A stretch of DNA of 64,000 nt from NCBI RefSeq assembly GCF_900090045.1, contig NC_041783.1, positions 310,001-374,000 on the forward strand, read 5' to 3'. Each line of letters starts with the position of its first letter. Position 1 is the stretch's first letter. This document shows, piece after piece, positions 22,301 to 32,800 of this stretch. The notes below the pieces were generated by a model that did no database searches, was not told the origin of the DNA, and was given only the letters and a program-made list of their open reading frames with translations. The position numbers and the translations under genes were made by a program. This DNA is from Plasmodium malariae. Its lineage: Eukaryota > Apicomplexa > Aconoidasida > Haemosporida > Plasmodiidae.

Positions 22301-23717
22301 GAACTCAAGAATTCAAAACTTACATAAATTCTACTATTCAAAAGTAGGTATATTAATAACTACAGATTTATTAAGTAGAGGTATTGACACAAAGAACATA
22401 GATCATGTCATAAACTTTCATTTCCCGTCTGATGCTATTACCTATATACACAGATTAGGTAAGATGAACAGGTTAAACAGTCATACGAGTTCGGAATATG
22501 GTAGAAGTCGGATTAGTGGCAACATGCATACCACTTATTCACCAAATGGGGATGACTGTATTGACGACAATGACAAAAATGACAAAAATGATGATTGTTA
22601 TAATGAAAATGAACAACACGATGATCAGAACCACCATAATGTCCAACTGACAGGAAGAAACACACCTAGTTGTATGCACTGGGTGAAAAGCTCTCAAAAA
22701 AAAGTAGAAAAAATGAAATACCACAACGAAGATTTAACAGATAAGCGAAAAAAAAAAAAAAAAAATTTTCTTGTTACAAATTTTATCTCTACTTCAAATT
22801 TACCCTTAGCTCACTCGATCAGAAATTATAATAATAATGACTTAAATTTGTTATCACTTTTTTCGAGAAAAAAATCTTTTAAGATGAAAATAAAAAGGAA
22901 TAATGACGAGACTAATAAGAACAAATATATCTATGTTGACTCTGTTGATGACGTAGATCTAGATATAAACAATCATAGACTTAATACACTCCTTCATCAA
23001 ATGAGTGAGACAAACGATCATAGGCAAATGAATAACGGTCACTTGGAAGGTGTGTCATCATGCGCGAGTACCCAAAACAACGCCTACGTACAAGCCCCCT
23101 TCACAGTTTTTTCGCTGGAAGATGATGATGAGGAGGAGGACGATAACGACAGTGATGATAAGAATGACGATAATGATAAGAATAATGATCATGATGAAAG
23201 GGAAAGTCGCTATCCCAAAGCGGAATGGAACAGTGGTACGTTGAGTGCCGATCCAGGGGAACATTCTATCCAAAATTCGAATGAAAATGCATTTTCAACT
23301 GGTGTACGAGCAAAAAACGTTACGAAGAAATTTGATGACTTCACGGATGATCATACGCAAAATTCATACACAAAGTGTACTCAAGAGTACACCGGAAAAA
23401 ATAAAAAAAATAAATTAAATAAAATAGGCAAAAATCATGATAACCACAATGCGGATATTTCATGCAATCATGTTAAAGAGATGTATGAAGGAAAAAAAAA
23501 TTTTGATCAGAATAAACCAATTCAATATCCTAACCTTCGTAGAACAGCTAATCTGACAATCCCGTCATGGGATGATGTTAAATTTGACCATAAAAAATTT
23601 GTTGTTGAGAGATTTAAAAGCAAGGACTGCTATCTGGTGAGTCAAGTTAAAAGGGGAAAGCTAATTTTGAATAATTTTGATAATAATAACGATAATGAGG
23701 ATGAACTTTTGTTTTGA
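19395..23717 (+). CDS. Divergent DEAD-box RNA helicase, single exon
   Basis: ATP-dependent RNA remodelling is the family role. The frame has 1,440 residues. Helicase motifs appear in order. The Q-like region is LGLKKMHIYQLNQMQLNTFL (residues about 152-171). Motif I is PDGSGKT near residue 177, motif Ib STPDIFLN near 535, and motif II DEID near 559. A motif III position, CSTLPS, is near 745. The second RecA domain has TIVFVNSIKDC near 935, ITTDLLSRGID near 986 and HRLGKMNR near 1018. The family norms are AxTGxGKT, DEAD and HRxGRxxR, so motifs I and II are atypical although the Lys/Thr of motif I and the DE of motif II are kept. Asn/Ser and acidic inserts separate the motifs, and about 400 residues of low-complexity tail follow. 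The N-terminus (MKYYKWLSLWSSNKL, then Lys/Arg-rich) could be an organellar presequence, but it is not a clear signal peptide. It could act in an organelle or nucleolus. Confidence 0.85.
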   Translation: MKYYKWLSLWSSNKLTKKTSFLFYAQQNKFSRIKRKVKSVNGEKNIYFEKKEKTDKDTIYLTTGLIDEKCKGDTNKKTDNQMGKQNLEDNKNEEIKKKKKYEQVRKKLYKKYNYYEIESDPHNICKHDKAYENINELNIHKMLLLGLKKMHIYQLNQMQLNTFLTIQQGKDVIINYPDGSGKTIAYLLPILNNLYFVHDYLEQIILNSYNDTTSERSICNNLIVNNYKCNNNFNVYDEMSNYLLKYTHYKNHVFFEDNTLDINDKMKKDFHLLPPSFDEHNENVFILPTVGRRSKKKKLTIKRNNSNSRSNNSGNNSSNNRSNNSRNSNNARSVFNSNSASSGFMDASCVDLDQNTQLKKVNNISIINKLIEIIKINNVNLSNLNSDNINRQELEKLDNILKYHISGKKESNCEKTANSAECIYRYLTLNPLQINKSVIILTINKDNISQIVNVIKQLDVLDRINVQTLNDVPYVNSAQGVEKAGKEEEEEEEYIRKNHFDLENLQVENVKRLNNSVLCNDQIMWACSDIIVSTPDIFLNSYKDNRSNNNILPSIIIFDEIDMLFQNNAYRNTMMNIFHIIKKRPEIYNPHVDISNQNIENINETIERMLINREVNYGSGSSYNVEDKKRGRNSFDSLNSNFSPSANLQHANCAEAYDETKTEIPQVKKTNGGISSNENVTITASGKYHGEEYAKYKNNSCSATTGSAIAQVADPMNNCYQERDYSKGVREKKEYIPLNQLIYVCSTLPSVGHTTAGSMLAERFNHLIEIVCKGNYKIAKNICTQWVELNREKILNLYLYNSNKYNNDNNSCNTINRSIIHSSNRDNTIGSANLKDFSLSSRINELENSSFEHRLDILIYILKKYHEQTLNFEVYQRSEYSEHSHVDVKKNEKEVREEQVNEKNVSEKQVNEKKRPLDLSSKKKFSLIDKYPIYKTIVFVNSIKDCIKIFSFLKKHNWPVFSFHKNLSLNSRIQNLHKFYYSKVGILITTDLLSRGIDTKNIDHVINFHFPSDAITYIHRLGKMNRLNSHTSSEYGRSRISGNMHTTYSPNGDDCIDDNDKNDKNDDCYNENEQHDDQNHHNVQLTGRNTPSCMHWVKSSQKKVEKMKYHNEDLTDKRKKKKKNFLVTNFISTSNLPLAHSIRNYNNNDLNLLSLFSRKKSFKMKIKRNNDETNKNKYIYVDSVDDVDLDINNHRLNTLLHQMSETNDHRQMNNGHLEGVSSCASTQNNAYVQAPFTVFSLEDDDEEEDDNDSDDKNDDNDKNNDHDERESRYPKAEWNSGTLSADPGEHSIQNSNENAFSTGVRAKNVTKKFDDFTDDHTQNSYTKCTQEYTGKNKKNKLNKIGKNHDNHNADISCNHVKEMYEGKKNFDQNKPIQYPNLRRTANLTIPSWDDVKFDHKKFVVERFKSKDCYLVSQVKRGKLILNNFDNNNDNEDELLF

Positions 23718-24613
23718 ATTAGAGTGCTTGGAGTGGTGATGCTCAGGGACAAGCCCTGTGGGAAATATAAGTAATGATAGATGTAGGCAGTGAGAAATAT
23801 GGGAAATGAAGTAATGTAGGCAATGAGTAATGTAGGCAATGAGTAATGTAGGCAATGAGTAATGTAGACAATAAGTAATGTAGGAAATGGAAAGTGTAGG
23901 CAATGAGTAATGTAGACAATAAGTAATGTAGGAAATGGAAAGTGTAGGCAATGAGTAATGTAGGAAATGGAAAGTGTAGGCAATGAGTAATGTAGGCAAT
24001 GAGTAATGTAGGCAATGAGTAATGTAGGCAATGAGTAATGTAGGCCATGAGTAATGTAGACAATGAGTAATATAGGCAATGAGTAATGTAGGATATGGGA
24101 AGTGGAGGCAATAAGAAACTGTAGCGAATAAAGTATACATAATTAGGAATAGCCCTCACCAAAATACCATTGCTACCACTTCTTCCTACCCGTACACTTG
24201 TAAATAAAATATATGCATTCCTCGTGTGTGCTTGTGTGTGCCTATATGTGTGTGCCTATATGTGTGTGCCTATATGTGTGTGGAGTGGTAGAGTGGAACT
24301 ACTCACCCTATTTCCACTTTGAAATAACTTTTAAATTGTTTTCATAAAATTTATTCACCGAAAAAGGCAAGTAAAACCACTAGAAAAAACGCTGGGAAAA
24401 TGCGAATTTTTCGGATACCCTTATAAACAGCTTTTAGCAAAATTTAAAAGAAAAGCACTTGTAAAAAAGACAAGATAAAGCAAAACACTGTCCTATTGCA
24501 TCATATACCGTACAACATTAACAAGTATTAGGATTAGTCTTCTAAGTGTTACATAACCGTGTGGGGGGTACAAACACCTCCATAAAAAAAGCCTAAAAAA
24601 AAAAAAAAAATAG
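23718..24613. other. Convergent intergenic region with a 16-bp satellite
   Basis: This is the 3' flank shared by the DEAD-box gene (plus) and the SF1 helicase (minus). It contains the 16-bp repeat at 23790-24115 and a short GTGTGTGCCTATAT repeat at about 24225-24285. No coding frame is convincing. Confidence 0.65.
23790..24115. repeat. 16-bp satellite GCAATGAGTAATGTAG, about 19 copies
   Basis: Copies of GCAATGAGTAATGTAG alternate with variants (ACAATAAGTAATGTAG, GAAATGGAAAGTGTAG). The variants recur in blocks of two or three units, so larger blocks have been duplicated. Three minus-strand frames stay open across it as Leu/Tyr/Thr/His-rich chance peptides. Confidence 0.92.
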
Positions 24614-27600
24614 TCATTCAGGGATCATCTCCTCCACATCAATCAATTCATTAACAAGGTAAACTTTTCCGCTATTCAACACTGTTTCGTACAAGTCGTT
24701 CAACACTTTGTCGTTGGATATAGTATTCGAATTACCAACAACAACCACATGCCTTTTTGCCCTAGTAATTGCCACATTTAACCTTCTATAATCTTTTAAA
24801 AATCCAATATTTTTAAAATAATTTGAACAGACTAAAGATATAATAACAATTTCTTTTTCTCTTCCTTGAAAAGAATCAACAGTTGATATTTCGATATGCT
24901 TACAAGAGCTAGTATAATTTTTATCATTGTACATGTTATCATAAAATATATTTCTTAACAGATTCATCTGCTTCGAATAAGGAGTTATTACACATATATT
25001 ATTTACATTTATGTTGTCTACTGTTATCATCCGTTGGACTAGTTTATATATTAAGTACGCTTCACCACTGTTACTACGAGATTTGTTATTTAAGTTTATA
25101 ATATCATCTACATCTATTTTTACCATTTCATTCAGTTCGTTGTCATTCATTTGGTTTAATACATTCTTATAACTTTTATCATTGCTTAAACTTTTATCAC
25201 TGCTTAAACTTTTATCATTGCTTAAACTTTTATCACTGCTTAAACTTTTATCACTGCTTAAACTTTTATCACTGCTTAAACTTTTATCACTGCTATGACA
25301 TTCCGATCCTCTCTGCTTATCCTTACTAGTAAAAGGATCGGTTCTCTTCTTCTTTTCGGAAGCACTTGCACTGTGTGTTATATCGTATTTTTCTGTTCTT
25401 TTCCCCATACATTCGTCGTCATGATTATTATTTTTGCGTCCCTGCACACTATGTTTATCCTTACAAATGCTGAATTGATCCTCGTTCATTATCCCCTTCT
25501 TCTTGTCAACGCCTACCTTTATATCTGCACCCTTCTGATTGTCTTTTTTGGCGGACCCCGTTCTGCTGTTCTCCATGTTCAAATCGTTTACTTCTTTCCT
25601 TGAAGTAGTCTTATCCTGACCACCCACCTGCTGACTGTTTTTCCCTTTCACCTCCAGCTGCTTCATATCCACATCCTTTGTGTCATCCAAGAATTCATCG
25701 AAACCGTCCGTTTCAATCCACGTTAATGGGCAATATGAATAATTTTGAATGATACTATTATCCGTGTGGTTTACACTGTGCTCACTTTGTTCGTCCTCTT
25801 CCTTTCTATTCTTATCGCGCGCACTATCCTTCTCCTTTTTCTTTCCCTGTTTGCTGTTTTTCTTTTTATTCCCCCCCTTCTCTTCTCTCCCTGCTTTTCG
25901 CCCTTTGTTTTCCTTGGAGTGAGTTTTCCCCTTTTGATTAGAGTAGCAAACAATATCTTGCACAGTTATAGTTTTACAGGACTCATGTGAAACCAATTTG
26001 TTATGATAAAAAATGTTATTTGACCATTTGAGAATATGGTCATTCATTCGGTACTGTATATTTAATAAAAAGGAAATTTTATTTTTATATTTTTTTACTA
26101 ATCGTTCAAATAAGGTAATATTTAATTTGCTGTTATTTTTATCATATTTTATTAAAGGTGCTAATTGTTTATGATCACCAAATAAGAAAATATTTTTTTT
26201 GGAAAAAGAAATAGGAATATAACATAAAGGTTCAGTACATTGACAACATTCATCAATACATACTACATCGAATAAGAAATTTGCGAATTTTACATATTTA
26301 TTTAGTTCGTAATTAGAACTACTTGAACATGTGGAAAAAATAATATTATTCTTGTTCATTAATTCTTTAAAAAATATTTTTTTTTTATTTTTTTTATTTT
26401 TATTTAATAGCCTTATTTCATATTTTAAATTCATTATACTCTTCCGATCATAAAAATAGGAAGACTTGTCTGTTTTTTTTTTATTTCTCATTTTTGTAAT
26501 TTCGTATTTCAATTTTTCAATATCCTTATCAATGTCTTCACATAATTTATAGCTATCACATTCTTTTATTTTCTCATCGTAACTATATGCCCATAATTCT
26601 TTTTTAATTTTTGACTTTAATCCCATACGAACTACTCTCTTAATATTCATATCAATACATTTCCCTAAAATATTATCTACTGAAACATTACTTGGTCCAC
26701 TCACCAAAATTTTCATATTTCTTTTTACTAATTGGTATAAAACTTCACATAATACTGTTGTTTTACCTGTACCTGGGGGACCATGAATACAAAAAATATC
26801 ATTTGAGTATAAACAACAATACACAGCCTTCTTCTGATTATTATTCAAAGTCTTGTTACCCCACTCTCCTTTGTTACACCGGTATATGTAATTATGTTCG
26901 TTCACTATGTAATCTTCCCTGACGAAATTTGAGCTATCGTCCGTCTTGCAGTACCCTACCTCCGCAGACTTGTTCGGAGGAGTTTCATAATTATCCAGAT
27001 GGGTATCTTCATAGTTATGTAGATGGTTTAGTTCATATTTATTTAGATGGGATTCTTCTCTCTTACCCCCTCCTCTCTGACTCGCTTCACTCTCCCCATT
27101 TGCTCCCTTACCCTGCACCTCTTCCTGTCTTTCAAAAATTTTCAATATGTTCCTTAGAAAATCGTGCTGAGAAGGGTTTTTCCCCATGAACAGTATTTGT
27201 AAAATGTCCGATGGGTTTTCCAAATTCTTTTTCATCAAGTTAATAGCATTCAGCTGTCGTTGTACAGATATTTCACTGTTAACTAAACATACGTCAAAGT
27301 AACTCTTGTCACTTAGTAAATAAGTATTGCTCACATTTAATTCTTTGCACAGTTCAGCGGTATCCCTGATCAAAAGATTTATTTGATTTTTTTTTATTTT
27401 ATGAACAGTGCATACATATATATTCGTACCCTCACTAATTACGGACGCGTTTATATTTTCTTTGCCATTAACCCCACTAACATCGCTACTATTAATTTCC
27501 TTCCCCCTTCCCAACAAGTACCTCTTTCTCTTTTTTGAAAAATGAACTATGCTACCCTTGCTAAATAAGTTATGATGAAAGTTGTCTATATTCTCCTCAT

Positions 27601-27844
27601 CGCTTAAATCGTTTGTATGCACATTTCTTTTCTTTTTCACTAACTTCAGTATATACGAATTCTGACTATCATTATGTTTTGTAGCTGTTTTAATGGTCAA
27701 ATCGTTTATTAAAATGCCCTTTTCAATTAATTCCTCCTTACTTAGGTATTCATAACATAGCTGTATTTCTTTGACTTCATAAATATTTTCCAACTTAATT
27801 AGCTTCTCGAAATTGTCCAGAACCCTGGTATTCACTTCACTCAT
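24614..27844 (-). CDS. SF1 helicase, SMUBP2/UPF1 group, single exon
   Basis: A 5'-3' RNA/DNA helicase of the IGHMBP2/Hcs1 type is the best fit. The protein has 1,076 residues. An N-terminal OB-like region precedes LNNNQKKAVY and Walker A GPPGTGKT (near residue 354). Walker B/motif II is DECCQCTEP (near 530), then GDHKQLAP (near 557) and QYRMND (near 596). The second RecA domain has ITPYSKQM, STVDSFQGREKEIVII (near 988) and RRLNVAITRAKRHVVVVGN (near 1022). Between QYRMN and ITPYSK lies a Lys/Ser/Asp-rich insert of about 300 residues that contains a Ser-Asp-Lys-Ser-Leu repeat. No R3H or zinc-finger domain is visible at the C-terminus, unlike human IGHMBP2, and no Cys/His-rich UPF1 domain at the N-terminus. 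The start is the first ATG of the frame. Confidence 0.9.
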   Translation of the reverse strand: MSEVNTRVLDNFEKLIKLENIYEVKEIQLCYEYLSKEELIEKGILINDLTIKTATKHNDSQNSYILKLVKKKRNVHTNDLSDEENIDNFHHNLFSKGSIVHFSKKRKRYLLGRGKEINSSDVSGVNGKENINASVISEGTNIYVCTVHKIKKNQINLLIRDTAELCKELNVSNTYLLSDKSYFDVCLVNSEISVQRQLNAINLMKKNLENPSDILQILFMGKNPSQHDFLRNILKIFERQEEVQGKGANGESEASQRGGGKREESHLNKYELNHLHNYEDTHLDNYETPPNKSAEVGYCKTDDSSNFVREDYIVNEHNYIYRCNKGEWGNKTLNNNQKKAVYCCLYSNDIFCIHGPPGTGKTTVLCEVLYQLVKRNMKILVSGPSNVSVDNILGKCIDMNIKRVVRMGLKSKIKKELWAYSYDEKIKECDSYKLCEDIDKDIEKLKYEITKMRNKKKTDKSSYFYDRKSIMNLKYEIRLLNKNKKNKKKIFFKELMNKNNIIFSTCSSSSNYELNKYVKFANFLFDVVCIDECCQCTEPLCYIPISFSKKNIFLFGDHKQLAPLIKYDKNNSKLNITLFERLVKKYKNKISFLLNIQYRMNDHILKWSNNIFYHNKLVSHESCKTITVQDIVCYSNQKGKTHSKENKGRKAGREEKGGNKKKNSKQGKKKEKDSARDKNRKEEDEQSEHSVNHTDNSIIQNYSYCPLTWIETDGFDEFLDDTKDVDMKQLEVKGKNSQQVGGQDKTTSRKEVNDLNMENSRTGSAKKDNQKGADIKVGVDKKKGIMNEDQFSICKDKHSVQGRKNNNHDDECMGKRTEKYDITHSASASEKKKRTDPFTSKDKQRGSECHSSDKSLSSDKSLSSDKSLSSDKSLSNDKSLSSDKSLSNDKSYKNVLNQMNDNELNEMVKIDVDDIINLNNKSRSNSGEAYLIYKLVQRMITVDNINVNNICVITPYSKQMNLLRNIFYDNMYNDKNYTSSCKHIEISTVDSFQGREKEIVIISLVCSNYFKNIGFLKDYRRLNVAITRAKRHVVVVGNSNTISNDKVLNDLYETVLNSGKVYLVNELIDVEEMIPE
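25170..25292 (-). repeat. 18-bp coding repeat (SDKSLS units), about 7 copies
   Basis: The plus-strand unit is CTTAAACTTTTATCACTG; on the coding strand it encodes Ser-Asp-Lys-Ser-Leu-Ser, with Asn for Asp in some copies. The copies are nearly identical and sit in the helicase insert. Confidence 0.92.
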
Positions 27845-28109
27845 GATGAACCTCCTCCCATGTAGTTATTTATGTACATGTATATGGGTTTATTCCTGCT
27901 ACTATATACGTTTATGCGTTCTCGTATGCACTTGCACGGATTTGTATATTTTTGTTTATGTGTAATGCTAACAAAACAAACTAAAAGAAACAGAGAAAAG
28001 TAAGGAGCTCATTCTGTACCTCTACCTATTCATATATTGCAAATTTAGGTATAATATGAAAACCGAAAAGCAGAATATGGGACTGATGAATAGATATGGG
28101 GGTAGGGAA

Positions 28110-28235
28110 GCAATTATTTATTTTATTTTTATTTTATTTTTATTTTATTTTTATTTTATTTATTTTATTTTTATTTTATTTATTTTATTTTTATTTTATT
28201 TATTTTTTTTATTTTATTTATTTTATTCATTTTTT
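28110..28235. repeat. TTTTATTTTA-type repeat
   Basis: A run of TTTTAT and TTTTTAT units gives chance Phe/Ile/Leu/Tyr frames on the plus strand. It lies in the divergent promoter region. Confidence 0.88.
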
Positions 28236-28609
28236 GTTCGTTATGTTTTTTACGTACGGATGTAGGTCCCAAATTTTATTACCTCATAAATTCAAGAATA
28301 AATTCGTATATCTATTCTGATAGATATTTTGGAGAAATAAAAAAGAAAAAAGAAAATATGCACGGGATATACAAATATTTATATACGTACACAAGCGTAT
28401 GTACATATACATTTAAGTGCATGTATGAAATAGATGAATTGATACCAAGATCGATGGAACAATGCTTGAAAAAATAGAATAATTTTTTGATTATTTATTT
28501 TTTTTTTTTTGTGTGTGTGTAGGCCTCAAGTTTTGACACAGTGCAGTCGGCATACAGGTTTTAAAATTTATACTGGGGAAGTACAAAGCCAAGATTAAAA
28601 AAAAATATA

Positions 28610-28815
28610 TTCATTTATATACATAAGAATACATATACGTGCACTTACACAAATACGTACATATATACATATGAGTACATTTACACGTATACGTACATAT
28701 ATATATATATATACTTACGCATACACATATATGTACATACATACATATACATACATACATACATATACATACATATACATACATCTACATACATATATGT
28801 TAATGTATATACATT
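28610..28815. repeat. ACATACATAT-type repeat
   Basis: Mixed ACAT/ATAC tetranucleotide-like repeats with short (TA)n runs lie upstream of the TKL gene. Confidence 0.8.
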
Positions 28816-29868
28816 TTTTTATTTCGCCGGGCGATAAGCTTATACTAGTATATAATCCTGAACGTAGGATGTAGCAGCTTAACAATATATGAGGAATACT
28901 TAGCAAAAAGGTAAAAGTTGAACAAAACAAAATAAAGCAGGATATAGTAGTATAAAGCAAGGTAAAGTAAGATAACGCAAGATTAAACAAAACGAAATAT
29001 AAAAAAGCAAAACCAAAGAAGCATACATTTGAGCATCAATTTTTAAGTGCGAACACACGGCTCATTAAGTGTAGTGTTATATATGTGTAAAAAGAGAAGA
29101 GCAATTCGTATAAGTTATGTGTAGCACCAATTTACAAATATCTAAAAGAACCGAGTTATTTATAAAAATGTGTATTATATAAACCTAATATCAGCGGTTC
29201 AGTGTGTTTTTGTTTTATGTACAACTTCCCTTATTATACTTATGATTCGCAGATGTGTGCGATTAAATAGTTTTTTCCAAGTTTTTGTTCGCTTAAGTTC
29301 GTGGGGTCAACAAGTGGGATATATCTCCAGTCATATGTACTTCCATATGTGCTATTATATATACGTCCATATGCCTTTCCATATATACTTTCACATGTAT
29401 TTACGTACAATTATACTCCCAGAAGCACACCTTTGCTCATCGCTCTACAATTTTATGCATATCCTTTTTACCGCAGTCATTTTTTTAAAGAGATACAAAT
29501 TTCCAATTATTTTGATCCACCATTTTAGCTTATTTTCTCGACGATTAACTAATTGCTGATACATGTGCATGAGTGGGAAACCCTTACATATATGATTACT
29601 CTGATTTAGCATTAAGTGGATGTAACCCTTTTCCGTAGAGCGAAATTGGTAGTGGCCTTTTTTGAAATAGATTTACGCGTCGAGTTTTTGTTACGTCGTT
29701 TTGTCATATCGCAATCTTGTCATACTGTAACCCTGTCGAACCGCAATTCTGTCAAACTACAGTCCTGTTAAATTACAATTCTGCTATATTGTACTTTTTT
29801 GTAATTAAATTTTTTTTTTTTTCCCTTTTGACCACTACAAATATACCTCCATATTTGGATGCTTAAAG

Positions 29869-32800
29869 ATGGGTAACACTACAAGTAGCAAAACTAGCAA
29901 GTATGTTGAATTTGAAAATTACAGATATATAGGAGAATTAAATAATGATAGAATGCCAAATGGGAAGGGGGTAGTTTTATATAACTCAGGGGAGTCCTTT
30001 TACGGTTCTTTTTTAAATGGGAAAAGAAATGGAAAGGGGGTTTATATAGACCGAATGCTAACAAAGTATATATGCAACTGGAAAAATGATAAGGTTTTTA
30101 GAGGAGTGCACATAATACCCTTCAATAGTGATCGTGTTTTTTTCATGTTATATGAGAACGGACAAGTGGCTTCCTGTGAAATGTTCGGTATTGTTAAGAG
30201 GAATAGTAGTGCACGTAGCGATGAGAATATCGATAAGAAGAGCAGTGGACGTAGCAGTGGACGTAACAGTGGACGTAACAGTGGACGTAACAGTGGACGT
30301 AACAGTGGACGTAACAGTGGACGTAGCAGTGGACGTAACAGTGGACGTAGCAGTGGACATAGCAGTGGACGTAGCAGTGGAAATCTTAACATGAGCGACC
30401 TAAACCCACTCCGTAGTTCGAACGGAGTAACAGTATCTGCTTCTGCTCAGGAAGAGATAAATAGGGAAAGAAGTGAAGAGGGCCCAAATAAAAATGGCGT
30501 TACAAATGATTGCATAAAAAGAGAAAATAATCTCATGCAAGACCCCTCCCACTTAAATGAAAAAATTAACGTATCGGAGGAAAAACAAACATGCATTTAT
30601 AATAGTCAGCATTATGGTGCGAGCAAAAGAGAAGAGAATAACAATTTGTACAAAAACAGTAACAAAAAAGAGGTAAAAATAGACAGTCTGACCAATTTCT
30701 TCTACTCATCATCAGACTGTTCTGATGAGTTCGTTAGTTCAAATTATATAACAAGTTCAACAAAGAAGGAACTCAAAAAGAAGGCCAATTGTTCACCTAG
30801 TTTCCATTCCCCAAAGGAAGAGAAAGAAAGGGATGGAAATATAAATAAACAAATAAAACAACAACTAAAAGAAAATGAAATGTCCAACCATATAGATGAT
30901 TTAAGGGTATATGGAAAAGTGCATAGTGCCAATAGGAGATATAAAAACAAATACATGTTACACAATATTGGAAATCCAAACAAGGGAAATATAAATATTG
31001 AAAATTACGAAATGTGGTCTAGAAAAGAAATAGCTCAATGGCTTACTCTATGTAATGTCCCTATCAAATGGATTATATCTGTTTATAAAAATAATATTAC
31101 AGGAAATATGCTAAATGATTTAAATATAGATACCATAAGGGAACAGCTAGGTATTTTACCTTACGGACATGCAATAAAGTTATTACAGCTCATTAAAAAT
31201 CTTAGAATTATGGCGTACAATAAAAAATTTGCAAGGAACCTTCATCTGGAGGAATACGCAGGTTATTTGAAAAGGGTGGGAAAGAAGCAAAGGGAGAAGG
31301 AGCAAAAGAAGAAGGAGCAAAGGAAGAAGGAGCAAAGGAAGAAGGAGCAAAAGAAGAAGAAGCAAAAGGGGAAAGAGAAAAAGGAGGAGGAGCAAAAGGA
31401 GGAAGAAAACCAAAGGGGGGAAAACAAAATACATCCAACTGCTGTAACCAACCAAAGTGCATCGGAACAAAACCTGGAAGATGCACAAGTAAATAATAGC
31501 ATAAACAGAGACACAATTCCCCCAATGGAGAAGAATATTATCAATGATAAAAAAAAAACTAGTACTTCGAAACCCATAAATTCGTGTATATCTACTATGC
31601 CCTACAACTGTGTTGATAAATCACAAGGAAAACATGGTCATACCATTAAGTTTATTGAAGACAAGTCTACAATATATAGGTGCATTGAGAACGCGGGAAT
31701 CAGAAATGAAGAGAATGGGTGGGCTGGCAAAACTACTGATCAGAGTAAAGAGGAAGTTGAGGAAGGAACTGATAAATGCCGTACGAATGGGAGTATAGAA
31801 GTCAGTTTGATTAAAAAAAAAAAAAAAGAAGAAGAGAAAGATGATGTTGATAGAGCGAGGAAAGGGGAGACGACCAATCATGTGGAGAAAACTGGGAAAA
31901 AGGGGTTAAATAACCATGTTGATGGAACGGGACAAATGGAGTTAAACAACCATGTTGATGGAACGGGACAAATGGAGTTAAACAACCATGTTGATGGAAC
32001 GGGACAAATGGAGTTAAACAACCATGTTGATGGAACTAATGAAAGCGAGACGAACAACCGTCTGGGTGGAATTGACCAAAGGGAGACGAATACGGAAGAT
32101 ATAAAGGACGAAAAAAGGAAAAAATCAAAGAGGGAGATAAAAAAAGAAAAACGAAAATTGCTTTACAACTTTCATGAGAAATACACATTGATTAATGATA
32201 TCATAAACACATCCAACGAAAATTTATATGTCAGTGATTCTGCATTAGAAGTATCGGTAACTTCCTCATTGTCATCCTTTTCCTATACAACGACAACATC
32301 CGGATCTCTTACACTATCTGAATCTTCAATTCGTACTAAGACATCTAGTCTGTTAAGTGTTGAAAGCCAATCCAAAAAAATCAATCCACAAAGTAGAATC
32401 ATTTATGCAAGGGGTAAAAGTCATATGAGTGATAAAAACGTAAAGATGAAATTTTCTTCACCATTGTCATTACCTCTGATATCACCACAGAAGACCCCCC
32501 AACCACCGGCATCCAATTTATCAACCAATCCCGCTTCATCATCCTCTTCTTCATCATCCTCGTCCAGTGCTTCCTCCTGCACATCGTCCCTTTTATCATC
32601 CTCGTCTTTCTGCTCAAGCAGAAGAGAAGATATCATATTTAGCACTCGGAACAAAATAATAAAGTATTCAAACAATATATATATGAACAACAATTTAACA
32701 TTTTCCTACTTATATAGTTTTATAATACCGCATGAAGACTTAACGTTTTTGCATCACATAGAAAACTACTATATCATTGATGAAAATCAGAGTAGTATTA

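Larger units (their letters stand above)
27845..29868. promoter_or_regulatory. Divergent intergenic region, likely promoters of two genes
   Basis: About 2 kb separates the SF1 helicase start (minus) from the TKL gene start (plus). It contains a TTTTATTTTATTTTTATTTTA array at about 28110-28235, a poly-T at 28495-28515, and an ATACATAC-rich tract at about 28610-28815. Frames at 29170-29560 and elsewhere are chance frames of AT-rich sequence. No gene is supported. Confidence 0.5.

Noticed and set aside
29170..29559. 129-residue plus-strand frame upstream of the TKL gene
   Set aside because: Composition follows AT-rich noise with ATAT/CCATATG tracts; no domain, and no splice link to the TKL start was seen.
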